NCBI GenBank assembly: GCA_021774355.1 | Contig: JAJFJE010000089.1 | Span: forward strand, 1 to 6,604 | DNA: 6,604 bases | Direction: 5' to 3' | DNA from: Alphaproteobacteria bacterium | GTDB lineage: Bacteria; Pseudomonadota; Alphaproteobacteria; Zavarziniales; Zavarziniaceae | Shown: positions 6,186-6,604 of the stretch, piece after piece | Position numbering within the stretch: position 1 is the stretch's first letter | How the letters are laid out: every line of letters begins with the position of its first letter | Notes under the pieces: model-generated | Told to the model about the DNA's origin: nothing | Database searches by the model: none | The model's input: the letters and a program-made list of their open reading frames with translations, nothing else | Translations under genes and position numbers: made by a program

Positions 6186-6604
6186 GTGCAAAATCGTCTG
6201 GCCGAAATGCGTCGTCGCGCCACGCTCACCCAGGATCAGCTGGCCGAGCGGGCCGGCACCGTGCGCTCGCAGATCGTCAAGCTGGAACGGGGCGAACGCC
6301 GCCTGACGATCGACTGGATGATCCGCCTGTCACGGGTGCTGGGCTGCGAGGCCAGCGACCTGATGCCCGAGGAGGCGACGGCGCCGACCGCCCGCCCCGG
6401 CGGCGGACCCTGGCGCGACGGCCCGCTTCCGGCACGCGACCTGCCGGTCTGCGGCGCCGCCCGGGGGGGCGCCAATGCCCTGTTCGTCGACCAGGGCCGG
6501 CCGCTGGAACATGTCCACCGCCCGGCCCAGCTGGCGGCTGTCGGCAATGCCTTTGCGGTCTATGCGGTGGGCGATTCGATGGAGCCGAAATTCCAGGCGG
6601 GCGA
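6186..6604 (+). CDS. XRE/S24 LexA-like transcriptional repressor (3' end beyond window)
   Basis: The first 139 residues of a two-domain repressor, cut by the window edge. Residues 3-60 form an XRE-type helix-turn-helix: NRLAEMRRR, TQDQLAERAG (15-24), a recognition helix around VRSQIVKLERGERRL (26-40), then MIRLSRVLGCEASDLMP (45-61). A Pro/Gly/Ala linker runs from about 62 to 85. The peptidase S24 domain begins at LPVCGAARGG (86-95), and AVGDSMEP (127-134) carries the expected catalytic Ser131; the catalytic Lys should lie downstream. The usual Ala-Gly self-cleavage bond of LexA or C1 is not obvious: the matching segment reads GAARGG, so RecA-induced self-cleavage may be absent or altered. The GTG start was chosen because a ribosome binding site precedes it and an in-frame stop at 6159 limits extension. 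It is the likely regulator of the divergent control region, like a phage C1 repressor. Confidence 0.88.
   Translation, partial: MQNRLAEMRRRATLTQDQLAERAGTVRSQIVKLERGERRLTIDWMIRLSRVLGCEASDLMPEEATAPTARPGGGPWRDGPLPARDLPVCGAARGGANALFVDQGRPLEHVHRPAQLAAVGNAFAVYAVGDSMEPKFQAG

Noticed and set aside
6236..6547. Minus-strand reading frame opposite the S24 regulator
   Set aside because: The plus-strand frame has clear helix-turn-helix and S24 motifs; the antisense product is Arg/Ser/Pro-rich with no domain.

Overview
The window is GC-rich throughout and looks like part of an alphaproteobacterial chromosome. This rests on the codon bias (third positions almost all G or C), a C-terminally helix-turn-helix DUF6362-type protein, an S24 regulator of a type common in Rhodospirillales-like genomes, and a GAAC-N7-GAAC site, which is the LexA/SOS box architecture of Alphaproteobacteria. 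The order-level guess is inference; no rRNA or other marker gene is present.

Positions 1-136 are a noncoding leader. It holds overlapping inverted repeats (23-52), a full match to a sigma-54 (-24/-12) promoter (67-81), a perfect 16-bp palindrome (98-113) and a strong ribosome binding site. Positions 137-5629 are a complete five-gene ABC importer operon of the dipeptide/oligopeptide/nickel (Dpp/Opp) family, in canonical order: substrate-binding protein with a twin-arginine-type signal peptide, two permeases, two ATPases. The genes are separated by 9 bp or less, and two junctions are ATGA stop-start overlaps, so they are very probably co-transcribed and translationally coupled. The binding protein would capture substrate in the periplasm, the two permeases form the channel, and the two ATPases, each with all nucleotide-binding motifs and a C-terminal four-cysteine iron-sulfur motif, power uptake. 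The substrate cannot be told from the sequence.

The style changes after 5629. A convergent minus-strand gene (5648-6061) encodes a DUF6362-type protein. Divergent from it, starting at a GTG at 6186 and running off the right edge, is an XRE/S24 LexA-like (C1-type) repressor. The 124-bp intergenic region between them is strikingly AT-richer than its flanks and dense in repeats: an SOS-box-like site, further GTTC/GAAC half-sites, an ACGAT-N8-ATCGT palindrome and a 20-bp-phased GGGTACAT direct repeat. This looks like a regulatory switch, perhaps the edge of a phage-like or accessory segment, although no integrase, att site or tRNA is visible here.

The points most worth a second look are the sigma-54 promoter driving the importer and the SOS-type switch region. 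No wholly new system can be supported from this window; the segment beginning at 5648 is the part that continues outside it.
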